64,000 bases of DNA from Calliphora vicina (Eukaryota; Arthropoda; Insecta; Diptera; Calliphoridae). The position numbers and the translations under genes are program-made. The notes under the pieces are model-generated. The model searched no databases. It had not been told where the DNA came from and saw only the letters and a list, made by a program, of their open reading frames with translations. The number at the start of each line of letters is the position of its first letter. Positions within the stretch are counted from its first letter, which is position 1. The DNA lies in NCBI RefSeq assembly GCF_958450345.1, contig NC_088780.1:121720226-121784225 (forward strand), read 5' to 3'. Positions 11,296-22,299 of this stretch are shown here, in pieces.

Positions 11296-11805
11296 TATGA
11301 AGCACTTTCTGAGTCGATTAAACGACTTTACGGAACGTCCGTCCGTCTGGCTGGCTGCCCATATAAACCTTGTGCGTAAAGTACAGGCCGCAATTTTGGA
11401 GATATTTCGATAAAATTAGGTACATACATTTCTTTCCTAGGGACGAAGCCTATTGGAACAGACTGAAATAGGTCCATTACAAATTTCCTCCCGAAATTGG
11501 ATTATATCGGTCATAAATGTTTAATTTAAATATGTATCTACACAAATTTCGCTTCAAATAAGTTCTATATATACGAAATTTATGTCAACTAACCACATAA
11601 GGCCCGTTTCCGAAAATCACTACAACGAGCATAGCATATCTTAAAAATATTGGTATCCACAAAAATAGAAATAAGTTTCATATAGGCATACATCACACGA
11701 CCTGATTTCATGGCGATCGGTCCATAATTAGTCATAGCTGCCATATAAGGCCAACTTCCGAAAATCATTCATGAAAATAAATTATTGAAATTAAAAAAAG
11801 TTTTT
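11296..11805 (+). mobile_element. mini-me-like element, family A, truncated diverged copy
   Basis: Starts inside the family ('gcactttctgagtcgattaa'), then GTCCGTCCGTCTGGCTGGCTG, 'aaccttgtgcg', 'gatatttcgataaaatt', 'ggtccataattagtcatag' and 'ccgaaaatcattc'. Both termini are missing. Confidence 0.65.
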
Positions 11806-11870
11806 TGCTAATTTGCTCAATCCACTCAAACACTGAGTTCTCTGGTATCTCTTCTTTTCAGAATTTTATA

Positions 11871-12310
11871 CCCATCATCAAAAAATATGTTTGTAACATA
11901 TAGAAATATTTGTCGCGGACCCCCATTAGAAAAATTCTAAGATGATCTAGCCATGTCCGTCCGTCTGTCCGTCTGTCCGTCTGTCTATCTGTTGAAAATA
12001 CCATAGGTCCCACAAGAAAGGAGATAACAGGCTGATAACTGAGTGAGTGGCACTTCCCATAAAAACTAAATAGTTATTATGGAATTTCTGGTGAACTATA
12101 ATTGTGAAAGCAAAACTTCGCGGAATTTACTTCGGTAGCATTGTGCGTTTCTTGGCTAAAAATGGATGGAATGGAAAAAATGGGCGTGGCACCATCCATT
12201 GCAAGTAAATAGTTATTTTCGAATATCTGCATAACTGTAATTGTGACAGTCCTCTTATCAGTGAATGAAGTTTAACCAAAAATGGGACGAATGGACACAG
12301 GGGGCGACCG
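11871..12310 (+). mobile_element. DINE-1/mini-me-like element, family D copy
   Basis: Begins TTTTATACCCATCATC and contains 'tagccatgtccgtccgtctg' followed by repeated GTCTGTCC and 'ctgttgaaaatacc'. It later has 'gggcgtggcaccatcc', a motif type common in Drosophila DINE-1/INE-1 elements (recalled). Related to 17020-18668, 49205-49480 and 61636-61735. No open frame. Confidence 0.55.
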
Positions 12311-12398
12311 GATAAGCCGAGCCGCCGAGTCTTGAAGTATTAGAATATCTTGATAATACGACATGATTGGATACCTTGTGAATCCACAAAATATATTT
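12308..12398. repeat. Family-L end fragment
   Basis: Shares 'taagccgagccgccgagtc', 'attagaatatcttgataata' and 'accttgtgaat' with the right half of the hairpin element at 22041-22296. Confidence 0.5.
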
Positions 12399-12399
12399 C

Positions 12400-13650
12400 C
12401 GTCTTAGTATTCCTTGTATTTCTCAATGGAAAATGCATAAAACATTAAACCAATCACTGCATTGAATACTTCTTTTTATGATTGTTACTACTTTAATAAG
12501 GTTTTCAAGTATCTGCACCCATAGTGCAATTTAAGAAGAAGATACCTCTCAATGCAGTAATAGAATCTTAATGCTTTTTAAGCATTACTACCACAAAAAA
12601 AATATTAACAACTCTAAACAGTAAACTGCATTGTTTATCAGACTTTTTAAAACAATATAAAAGTTGACCTTTATTTAAAAGTTTATGAAGAAAAATAAAG
12701 TCAAGTTTAGTTTGTTGGCAAGAAAGTTTTAAAAACTCACACACTCTTTAAGAGGAAAAAAAAGTCTGGCTAACAAGAAAAAAAAAGGTAAAAACATTAT
12801 GAAGAAAAAAAAGTTTGCAATAATAGAAATTGTTTAAAACAAAAGCAACACATGAGTGTGTGTAAGATTTGTTAAATAAACTTGATTTTTTTTTAGTTTT
12901 GTTTTGATTTTGTTTCGTATTTTTTGACTCATAATCATAAAGACCTACTAACAACAATAAGTCAAATACTACAAAATAATAATAATGTTGCTGCTATTTT
13001 TTCAATTTCAAGGTCATAATAAATTACAAATGCTAACAACAAACACTTCAAGTTACTTTTTTTTTGTTAATGTATTTTTTTTTTGATTGTTACGTATTTT
13101 TGCTGAATTTGTAGTGTCTAAAGTGGATGTTGTTGCTTCGTTGGTTGGCATAGAGAAATAATAGAAGAAACATTTGCAAAAAACTAATGTAAAAATATTT
13201 AAATTTTTGGTGTAAGAAAAAATAAAACCTCGAGAAAATTAATGAAATTTAACGCTTGTAAGCAGTAAATAGTTTAAAACAAAATAAAAACCTAATTTTT
13301 TCCCTAACATGTTTCCAAGTATGTACGAGTGTGGATCTTTGAGTTTGTAAAAAGAGAGTTTTAAAGAAGAAACCAACAACTAGTTATTTATTTTTAGATA
13401 CAAAAAGTAATAATAAACTTTCAAAATAAATACAACAACATTTCATCATCGTGTAAATGTTTACACTTAAACGAAAAATAACTTACCTTAGCAATGATAG
13501 AATATCATTTTTTAACATATCAAATTTTAGTAATAATAACAAGCATAGAAAATGTATTGTCAGGTAAAGGAAAAAGTCATTAGAAATCAGCAGAAACCTG
13601 CCACAAATTTCCTTCGGAGTCTTTTCGCCTACAAATTTGAAAATTATTCT
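12400..13650. other. AT-rich non-coding stretch, no gene seen
   Basis: Short frames at 12748-12957 (-) and 13483-13707 (-) are low in complexity and match nothing I know. Confidence 0.45.
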
Positions 13651-13654
13651 GCTT

Positions 13655-13887
13655 ATGCCCATAATTTCAACAAATAGATATCTACGGTGTAAAACTTTAC
13701 CTAACAATTAATTTGGCATTAATTTCAAATCAATATAAACGGGTAAAAATTACCAAATATTTTTACCCCATAGGCAACTAAATACCCGTAGATATAAATT
13801 TGGAATTAATTTCATGTCACCTTTTAGGTAAATTTATCTGCTGGGTATTTTACACCGAAGTTATCTATTTGTTGAAATTACGAGCAT
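13655..13887. mobile_element. Family-F hairpin element
   Basis: Two inverted arms: ATGCCCATAATTTCAACAAA at the left and its complement ending GAAATTACGAGCAT at the right, with 'cggtgtaaaact' and 'attttacaccg' paired inside. The single arm at 10959-11059 belongs to the same family. Non-coding, MITE-like. Confidence 0.6.
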
Positions 13888-14159
13888 TATATCGCACAGA
13901 GGGATTTTTGTGTCAAAAACCATATTTTTCGACCACTCAATTTCTAAAATCAAATGATGAGGTTTTGTAGAGAAATAGTTTTTAGAAAAATTGTATTTTT
14001 ATAAAATTTAAGTAAAGTCCATGCAAGAGTGTTAAGCAAAAATTTACTTATATTTTCACGCAAGTCATTGGTTTATATATGTATAATTTTCCTGATAATA
14101 CAATTTACCGTTAACATATTTGAAAAATATAGCATTTCTCCATAAATACAAAAGAAAAT

Positions 14160-15178
14160 TATGCGGACGTCAGGCATGGTCATATCTATAAGCCTCTAAA
14201 AATTATTTTATTTTTTCTATGAAAAAAAATTCCCCCAAGCTGTTGTTTTAATAAAATAAAAGGTGGGAGTGCCTTGTTTCGATTAAAACAAAATAGTTCT
14301 CGGAAGTTTTCGGAACAGGATGAGAACTTAACATTTTTTGTCGAATAATAAACGAAATATCAAAAAATTCTTATCTATGTACAGGTCTCGTGGGCGTGAC
14401 AGATTTTATTGAAACACGCGTTCCTTTTTTGTTTCAAAAAATGTATGTACCAAATTTCTAGACATCCGCTTGGATATCAATTTGGATTTTATGCGAAAAA
14501 ATCGATTTGGATTGTATGGGCAGTGGGCGTTGGGCGTGGACGATTTTGATAAAATTTAATTTTTTTCTTAATTTAGTTCATATAATTCTCGGTGACAAAT
14601 TTCAATGTCGTATTTTTTTAAGATATTTTGATAAGAGTTGGCACATGCATCCTGCACAAATAAGTTTTATATAAAAATAAATCACATATAAGGCCCATTT
14701 CCGAAAATCACTTTAACGTGCCTAAATCTCTTAACAATTTTGGTATCCACTTAAAAATCCACATAAATACGTTTTAAATAGAAATAAATCACGGGACCTA
14801 ATTTTATGATGATCGATTCATAATTCGTCAAAGCTCCCATATAAGGACCACTTCCAAAAATCACTTTAATGAGCATAAATCTCTTAAAAATGTTGGTATC
14901 CACATAAAAATTAACATAAAGAAATAAATCACTGGACCTAATTTGATGATGATCGGTCAATAAATCGTCATAGCTTCCATATAAGATCGTTTTCCGAAAA
15001 TCACTTTAACGAGCAGAAATAAATTAAAAAATGTTGGTGTCCGAATAAAATTTAATAGAAATAACTTTCATAAAGAAAGAATCAAGTTCATGGCGATTTA
15101 AAAAAAAATGATGTTCATTTATTTGGTGTATGACATTATATAGTGGGACTTGACCGACTATACTTTCTTGCTTGTTTG
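14160..15178 (+). mobile_element. Decayed DINE-1/mini-me-like remnants
   Basis: 14160-14600 carries 'gtgggcgtgac' and 'gggcgttgggcgtgg', words typical of DINE-1-like elements. 14629-15178 carries three tandemly arranged family-A blocks ('cataaggcccatttccgaaa', 'ataaggaccacttcc', 'cataagatcg') and ends 'cgactatactttcttgcttg' like family A. The core GTCC block is missing. The 14751-14960 frame is an accidental reading of the repeat. Confidence 0.5.
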
Positions 15179-15179
15179 T

Positions 15180-16220
15180 TCTAAGACGAATTTTCCACAT
15201 CTCTCTAAAAAACGCAAATACAAAAAATATTCTGGATATTTAACAGTATTAAATAATGAAAAATTCTCATTAAATATTCAACAATTTATTCATAAGAACA
15301 CTAATTTATTTAGTTTTCAACAAAATTTAAAAATTTATTAAATTCTAAACTATATTTTACGCCCTGTCATGTCTTTATCATTTTAATAAACCAACAATTA
15401 AACCGTTACATTCATGAATTTAAAAAAAGTTTATATGAATACATATGTACGTCATACTAATTTCATTTCAAACATTTTTTAATATATTATTACTTAATAC
15501 AAATTAAATATTTAAATTAAAATGAAATACTAAGTCAATGTGAAAGTCATTTTAGATTAAAGCTTATTTGTCATATTAAATTAATTTATTTGGTATTTTG
15601 TTTGATAGTGACTTCATTACAAAACATTAGATGAAAAAAAAAACAGTGGAACTTCAATATAATACGCAAATCAAATTTACATAAAATTCACATGTAACTA
15701 CCTCATTCATTTAACGAACTACCACTACCAGCAACTTTTAATTTATTTATCAGTTGTACCTTTTCATAAGATTTTACTGTAGATAGAGACGTTTTAATCT
15801 TGTAAATAAACTATTAATTAATTATACTATCAAAGTTACAGACAGACTCACAGTCGGCCTGGCATACAGGTTAAACCATACGAAATATGTGTTTGTTTTT
15901 TGTAAATTAATTGTAAAATTATGAAAATTAATACAAAAATAAAAACAAAATAGAACTGTGTTTTTTATTCAAAAAAAAAAAAAGCGGCTACAACTTACAC
16001 TACTGACACATAAACACACATTTTATGCGAAGAATAACGTTTTACATTTACATTTTGAAATTTAACATTATCAACAGTGGGGTGTAAAAGTCAACAAAAT
16101 ATATTGGATGTTTGTTTATGGCAAACAAAAAATATTTTAATAATTTCTGGGATTTTTTTTACCAACAAGTTGCAATTTTGCGCCACCTGAAGGTAATGTC
16201 TAAAGATTTTGGAAATTGTA
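15180..16220. other. AT-rich non-coding stretch, no gene seen
   Basis: No repeat shared inside the window and no recognisable coding frame. Contains a 13-A run near 15970. Confidence 0.4.
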
Positions 16221-16421
16221 GATTATTTTGACAATTGAATATACAATTTTCGTTATTGGTTGAATTTCAAATACAAAAATAATTCAATAGATAATTTTCG
16301 TAATTGAAACACAAAAAATAACAAAAATATGTTTTCAATTACGAAAATTATCTATTCAATAATTTTTGTATTTGAAATTCAACCAATAACTAAAATTGTA
16401 TATTCAATTGTCAAAATAATC
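16221..16421. repeat. Long near-perfect hairpin, 89-bp arms
   Basis: 16221-16309 and 16333-16421 are inverted copies with very few differences, around a 23-bp loop. The outer words are GATTATTTTGACAATTGAAT and its complement. Non-coding. Probably the core of a MITE; a clear target duplication was not found. Confidence 0.75.
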
Positions 16422-16695
16422 AAATTCAAAACTCAAAATTCAATAGAAAATATCAAGAAATTTTGTTTTTGAGCAAATGAATACTTGATTTAATTATGAA
16501 ATAATTGAAACCAGTGCAATATGTGACAAATATTTGAATTGAAACGGTTTAAGAAATAGTTTTTTCTGTGTAGGTAGGCGTGTTGTCTGTCAGTTCGAGA
16601 GTCGGGAAGAGTCAAGAGAACTTATGCTTTTTATTTTGGATGTATAACTTAAAAATGCGGAAGCTTTTATTTTGGAATATTTGTACAATACAAAT

Positions 16696-16870
16696 TTATT
16701 CAAAATATTGGCCATTGTTAGCTATGAACTTTTCCCATTGTCCTGGCAATATATGGATTCAGAGCCAAAATAACTGCTCATCTTTTGAGCCCAAGAACGA
16801 TACTCAGTTCCAATGTAAAACGTATCCCAGAGAGAGCGTTTTACATTTACATGACGGGCCAAGGTGTGGA
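16696..16870 (-). pseudogene. mariner transposase, C-terminal remnant (frameshifted)
   Basis: On the minus strand the final frame reads IHILPGQWEKFIANNGQYFE followed by TAA at 16698-16696. This is the characteristic mariner transposase C terminus. A little upstream another frame gives NALSGIRFT, the block that precedes it in the family, so at least one frameshift lies between. It resembles 2817-3014 in both segments and probably belongs to the same mariner lineage. Catalytic residues are not preserved in the part seen, so it is inactive. Terminal inverted repeats were not identified. Confidence 0.72.
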
Positions 16871-17406
16871 CTATAATTCGGACTATTCCTTTTAAAGAGT
16901 TCAAGCATCATTTCGGACATGCATAAGCGTATTTCAAGGTATCTCGACTTCAATTAGTATGGTAAATTATTTCCCTACTTTAAGAGGAATTCTGCTGCTC
17001 GCATCGAAATACTCATCGCAGACCCACAAAAGTATATATATTCAGGGTCTTTATGAAATTCTGGTAAGATCTAGCTATGTCCGTCCGTCTGTCTGTCTGT
17101 TGAAAACACGAACCCAAACGAAAGGAGCTGATTAGCTGAAATTTTCCACAAATACTTTCTGTTGATATGGTTTGTTTATATCGCTCCATGATTTCATCTA
17201 GCTCCCATACAAATGTCGCCCGAAACACTGTTTGATTATGCGGAAATCCTACAAAATTAGTTCAGCTTACTTTGAAATTATACGCGGCAACATTAAGTAC
17301 TTTGAAATTATACTGTAAAGTATGACGAAGATCGGACAAAATTTGTATATAATCCCCATGCGATACTCTTCAGAAAATTACTTGAACATTCATAACTGTC
17401 TTATAA

Positions 17407-18552
17407 TAACAATAGTTTACAAGGTTTTTGCTCATGAATTGAAACATGTGGGGATTTGAGTATTTAGGTCATCTATCTTCGGAAAAAATTTATTAAAAAC
17501 GAAACATATAAAAATGTACATTAAATTAGGACAAAAATATTAAAAGTGAAGTGTTGTAGTCCTCTTTTTATAATTATTTTCATTTGTCTCCCTCGCGACA
17601 CTCCAACAGTAGTCTCTTAGCATATTCTGATACCAAAATCCTTGATAATTCCTCTCAAAACTCCAAATCTTGATGGAAACGCTCTGCATGTTCGTCACTC
17701 ATGTATCCGTAGTTTTCCGGGAAAAAATCCACATGAGAATGTAAAATTTAATTTTGAGGGACATATTTACACCCATTAGTTCAAAATTATGTAATAAATT
17801 CGCAACAATATCTCTGTAATTTTGACTTTTTTATTCCCAAAAAATTCATGAAGAACAAGTTTAAAAGAATTCCATGCTGCAACATAGGTTAATAGACACT
17901 CAAACTTGGTATCATCCAATAGTTTTCTTATTTGAGGACCCAAAAATATCCTATCTTTTAATTTAGCCTCCGAAAGACCCGGGAACACGCTGCATAAATA
18001 TTGAAATGCTGGTTTTGTCTTATCTAAAGCTTTTACGAAATTTTTTAATGTAAATAAGCAATTAGCAGTGTTTGTGTTATAGGAAAACCTCGATTTGACT
18101 GAATAATTTTTCCGCAAATAAAACAAAAATGGTCGGGTTTATTTTACACTTTCTAGAAGACATTTTAAAATAGTTTTTACTTTAGAGTTTTGTACTTAAT
18201 AGTGATTTATTAACGTTTATCTACAGGAAAGATGTACTTTTAAACAGTATTTATTTTTTCCCGTTAATTTTTTGGAATTTGTCAAAAGAATACAACTCTG
18301 AAAGGATCTAGTAGCTTCGCCAGAGTGTTGAGTACCCAAAAACGATGTAAATACTTAATTACTACAATTCGGTATACTACAGTATGCATTAGTACTCAGG
18401 GCAGGTGAAAAATAAAAACCCATATATCTCAAAATTTTGACGTATAGGTGGGAAACAAAAAATGGTCAATTAACTAGCGCCCTAGCTCTTCTCACAAATA
18501 TAAGTTTCATTCCATGAGCTAACAAAAATGTTTGATTTGTAAACTAGTGTAA
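17407..18552 (-). mobile_element. CACTA-like DNA transposon, copy 1 (1,140 bp) with TAA target duplication
   Basis: The element runs from 17410 to 18549. Read on the minus strand, its 5' end is CACTAGTTTACAAATC and its 3' end is CTTGTAAACTATTG, giving a 12-bp terminal repeat with one change (CACTAGTTTACA). TAA flanks both sides (17407-17409 and 18550-18552). Copy 2 at 57372-58564 has the same ends and also TAA on both sides. CACTA termini with a 3-bp duplication are the signature of the CACTA/EnSpm superfamily; the assignment is inferred from that. It carries the decayed gene at 17600-18163. Confidence 0.7.
17600..18163 (-). pseudogene. Decayed transposon-carried protein of an arthropod-wide family
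   Basis: Starts ATG-TCT-TCT at 18163 (MSSRKCKIN), then continues after an apparent 1-nt slip in a long frame with NTNTANCLFTLKNFVKALDK, CSVFPGLSEAKLKDRIFLGP and EFFGNKK. A stop and a frame change fall near 17750, after which another frame still reads HSHVDFFPENYGYMSDEHAE and ERFHQDLEF, and near 17603 DYCW. The second copy (57766-58336) confirms the order of these blocks. I recall this family, with its HSH-DFFPENLG and ERFHQD blocks, as an uncharacterised protein multiplied in many arthropod genomes. Its place inside CACTA-like termini suggests it is part of a transposase, but catalytic residues are not assigned. Not functional. Confidence 0.68.
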
Positions 18553-18668
18553 CTAATATCATGATGTAGTTGGACATACATATTATATACACATAATTTG
18601 TTTTAAAAACTTTTACCCTATGGTAGATGGATTCGGCAACAGCCGAATATAACACTTTTACTTGTTTA

Positions 18669-19160
18669 ATTTTTTTCTATTGAATTATTTGTATGAATTC
18701 CTTTGAATGCCTTAATTTCAACTAATATCTTTATACCACATTTGCTCTCGACTGCATGCCGTCGTTACCTTAATACCAGTATTTGTTTCACATTAAAAAC
18801 TACATGAAATAAATGATGAGGCTCTCTCACACAGTATGCTAATTAGTTTGGTTTTCGGTTGTAAAATAGAGTTTACAACAAACTAAAGTTGTTTGTTGTT
18901 GTTGTTTTTTTTCTAGGCGAATTTATATACACAGATATATTTTTTAAATTAACTGGAATTTTTTTCAAGACACTAACTTTATACAACCTTTTCGTATTTT
19001 TTGCCATTATGAAGGTCTTTTATGCTAAAAAAAAATCGAAAGAAAAAAAATATAAACAAAATAAAATTTACATTTCGTTTCGTTATTAACGCAGCGTTAA
19101 TATGTGAATTTGTTTACACACAAACGTATACAATTACAAATTAATATGTGTGTGAGTGTA
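18669..19160. other. AT-rich non-coding stretch, no gene seen
   Basis: A T-rich tract ending in AG near 18915 resembles an acceptor, but the following frame (to 19089) is low complexity. No repeat is recognised. Confidence 0.4.
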
Positions 19161-19162
19161 AA

Positions 19163-19922
19163 TACCCATCAGTTCTGGAAGACAGTCCCGAACTATTGAT
19201 TTTACCCATCATTTAGGGTGACAACTAGTTACATAACTAGCTACGTGGCTAATTATTTTAACACGTGCATGTCCTTAGCAGGGGGTCAATTGTCCCTATT
19301 TGATTACAATGTGACTGTCTGATAGCTGGTCCAAAGTGGTCAACGCATTGTTTACACATACTGATTACATAGCGTGAGTTACCTTTCTAGGTATTTTAAC
19401 ATACACGGCTACTAATTGACCTCAAATAGTCAGCTAAAAAGATATATCACAAACAGTCCAATAAACGATTTTTAAGGAGGAAGGTTTGTAAAAAGACCCT
19501 CCAATAGATTGCTTTTGGTGGGTAAAATAACTACTTTCTAAAGTGGAGTACAAAATAAACGTTTAAAGTGACTTCACTATAGGTTACTAAGAGACACTAA
19601 AGTGACTATTGACAAAAATAGAAATAGACTCTATGAGAATTATAACAACATCATTTGTATAAAACCAGTTTCTACGAATTACTCACAAAACTTTTAAAGA
19701 TACTACACTCTGGATTACTTAAAGGCACTTAAGTGACAATTGTCTTCACGCTACATTAACTGGGATGTATAGAGTATCCAATTGTCTTCTCTCTGCACTA
19801 CAAAGAGCACATATATGTCAAATGACCCAAAATATATAAATTAAAGTCAGCCAAGTAAAAGGACATTAGTGACAATTACTTTCTATAAGGGATACATTGA
19901 CTACTTGCTTCACTGCTGGGTA
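19163..19922 (+). mobile_element. Family-E repeat, copy 2 (probably full length)
   Basis: Starts TACCCATCAGTTC and ends CACTGCTGGGTA, giving short inverted ends of the type TACCCA-CAGT. Internal blocks are shared with 1-590, 43682-44074 and 44996-45341. No coding frame; no clear target duplication. Confidence 0.65.
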
Positions 19923-20050
19923 CTATTAAGCCAACAACAAAAATCCAGTATATATGTATATGTAATAATAGTTTTGTAAATTTTGTGGTTTTAGATTAAA
20001 GTTTTGTAAGTTTAAATTCATGTTGGTTGTTGGTACGTACATACATACAT

Positions 20051-21485
20051 ATGGGCAATTCCACGAAAATGACAACCACGAATGAAAAAACAAAAACCCT
20101 TGAAACTTTATTCAATAGGAGAAAACTCTAAAATGTTATTATGTGAAAGTATTTAAAGCTTAGTTTAAACTGACTACATTTATTTTTTTAATTTAATTGG
20201 TATGTTTTAGGATAAGATTGCGCAGAAAACTAAGCTCCCAATTAGCATGTAGTATGAAATGAATTTGAATCTGTTTTTTGTTATCATCGATTGTTTTTTA
20301 TACCATACACACCATAGTGGGGAGGGTATTATGCGTTTGTGCAGGTGTGTGTAACGCCCACAAATATTGGTCTAACACCACCTTAAAGTATACCGATCGA
20401 TTTAGAATCACTTTCTGAGTCGATTAAACGATGTCCGTCCGTCCGTCCGTCTGGCTGGCTGGTTGGCTGGTTGGCTGGCTGTCCATGTAAACCTTGTGCG
20501 CAGAGTACAGGTCGCAATTTTGAAGATATTTCTATAAAATTTGGTACATATAATTGTTTCGGCCCAAGGACGAAGCCTATTGAAACTGGCTGAAATGGGT
20601 CCATTATTTCACCTAGCCCCCATACAAATGTCCTCTCGAAATTGGACTTTATGTCATAAATATTTAATTTATATATGTATCTACACAAATTTCGCTCCAA
20701 ATAAGTTTTATATATACAAAATTCATGTCACCAAATTTTGTTACGATCGGTCCATAATTAGTCATAGCTCCCATATAGACCCGCTTCCGAAAATCACTTT
20801 AACGTGTTTAAATCACTTAAAAATTTTGGTATATACACAAAATTCAACATAAATAACTTTCATATAGACATAAATCACACGACCTAATTTTATGGTGATC
20901 GGTACATAATTGGTCATAGCTCCCATATAAGGCCCACTTCCGAAAATCACTCACGAATATAAATTATTGAATTAAAAAAAAATATTTTAAAAAAAATATT
21001 TTTACTCATTTACTTGCTGTAGGGTATTATATGGTCGGGCTTGACCGAACATACTTTCTTACTTGTTTAGTTTGTGTTTATATGTTTATTTTTACAGAAT
21101 ATAGATATATTGTTACTTTAAGAGACAAATCTGTCACATACGGTATGTCACGTACGTTATGAAACTTTATTTCTTATAAAATCATCCAAAGATTATTTTT
21201 ATTTAAATATGACGGATTGTACAGCAAAAAAAATATTTGGTTTAGAGAAAGAAATTAAAAAAAATAACATAACGCCTCTCACGATTCGCAAATTTATGCA
21301 TATTTCTGCATGTACCTCAAAATTACTTCCGTTTTATGATATACCCTTATTTTGCTCGATATTTAGTATAGTAGCATCTGAATAGAACATAAAGACCTAA
21401 TTATTTTTCAGATACTCTTATATTTGCAAAATCTATTGCACTCTATAGGCATACAAATGTCTCGTACGATGATATGGAATTGCCC
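20051..21485. mobile_element. Family-J MITE-like element, interrupted by a mini-me-like copy
   Basis: Inverted ends: ACATATGGGCAATTCCA at about 20045-20061 and TGGAATTGCCCATATGT at about 21475-21491. The exact boundary is unclear because both ends share ATAT. The family-A copy 20299-21068 is nested inside; without it the element is about 670 bp. 'ttttcagatactcttat', 'tttgcaaaatctattgca' and 'cgtacgatga' are shared with 26430-26520 and, inverted, with 61812-61965. Non-coding. Confidence 0.65.
20299..21068 (+). mobile_element. mini-me-like element, family A, nearly full copy
   Basis: Starts TATACCATACACACC with 'agtggggagggtattatgcg' and has (GTCC)3 and an extended GGCTGGCTGGTTGGCTGG core at about 20430-20480. 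It ends 'gtagggtattatatggtcgg', then the hairpin and CTTACTTGTTT. The open frames here (20383-20700 -, 20541-20852 +) are readings of the repeat and recur in every copy, so they are not genes. Confidence 0.75.
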
Positions 21486-21491
21486 ATATGT

Positions 21492-22038
21492 ACGTTGGCT
21501 AAGGTACGCATCTAAATTTGTGTTGTTGTTGCTGACGTTTGTTGTTGTCAGCTTATAAAATGTAAAAAAATAATACTTGTAAACTTTGAAAGTTTTTTTT
21601 ATACATATATACTAATGTATATGTATGTATATATATTTGTTTCTAGTTTTGTATATTTTTTGCATAAAATGTGTGTCAGCAAGGTAAAGGGCAACTAATA
21701 CATTTAATACATACTTGTATTGTTTAATAATACGAAATCAAATGAATTGAATTGGAATGAAATAAAGTAAAATGAATAAATAAATAAACTTGTAAATAAA
21801 GTTTGGTTAGATTTTGCAAAAAAAAAAAACAAATTGTTTACATTTAGTGTTTAAGAAAAATGATTTTAACAACACATTTATAATTTGCTAAAAATATTTT
21901 TGTATTTAAAAGACAACGTAACAATTTAATATTCTAAAACTTTTGGGCCCAACAAAGAAATACAATATTTGTAATACTATCGTGTAAACAATAAATGTTT
22001 TTTCGAAACGATTTTTTGAAATACCGAATGATTTCAAT
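21492..22038. other. AT-rich non-coding stretch, no gene seen
   Basis: Contains TA/TGTA-rich simple sequence near 21600-21640. No repeat shared in the window. Confidence 0.4.
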
Positions 22039-22040
22039 AA

Positions 22041-22296
22041 TTGGTCAATTCACAAGGTCTCTTATCATGTCATATTGTCATAATGTCCTAATATTTCACA
22101 ATGGTTTTTATTGTTTTTAAAGAAAAAAATATCCTAAAATAATACTACTCTGTATGCTATGTTTATTGTGTTATCGTAACCAACCAGCAGAGACCTGCGC
22201 CGAATGTCTAAGAGTCGGTTAAGCCGAGCTGCCGAGTCGTGATATATTAGGACATTATGACAATATGACTGATAAGAGACCTTGTGAATTGACCAA
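22041..22296. mobile_element. Family-L hairpin/MITE element, about 54-bp inverted ends
   Basis: The left end TTGGTCAATTCACAAGGTCT is inverted at the right as AGACCTTGTGAATTGACCAA. The arms continue through 'cataatgtcctaatat' and its complement. The centre holds 'taagccgagctgccgagtcg'. Related pieces are at 12308-12398 and 35811-36012. Non-coding; the target duplication is not clear. Confidence 0.7.
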
Positions 22297-22299
22297 ATA

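Larger units (their letters stand above)
17020..18668 (+). mobile_element. DINE-1/mini-me-like element, family D, interrupted by a CACTA-like element
   Basis: The left part has 'gaccca', TATATATA, 'tagctatgtccgtccgtctg' and 'ctgttgaaaacacg'. After the CACTA-like insertion (17410-18549) the right part ends 'tttaccctatggtag', the hairpin ATTCGGCAACAGCCGAAT, then ACTTTTACTTGTTT. The hairpin plus CTTGTTT end is the mirror of the 'aaacaagtaagagagctata' ends at 34557, 41562 and 63363. Non-coding. Confidence 0.6.

Noticed and set aside
11296..11805. Possible riboswitch or structured bacterial RNA
   Set aside because: The window is eukaryotic, and the segment aligns block by block with the mini-me-like repeats.
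13481..13492. AACTTACCTTAG as a minus-strand recursive splice site
   Set aside because: On the minus strand it reads AAG|GTAAGT, without the C/T-rich tract or the YAG needed for an acceptor.
20383..20852. Open frames of about 103-105 codons on both strands
   Set aside because: They lie inside the mini-me-like repeat and recur, with frameshifts, in each copy (8454, 33071, 39000, 45779). They reflect repeat sequence, not a protein.
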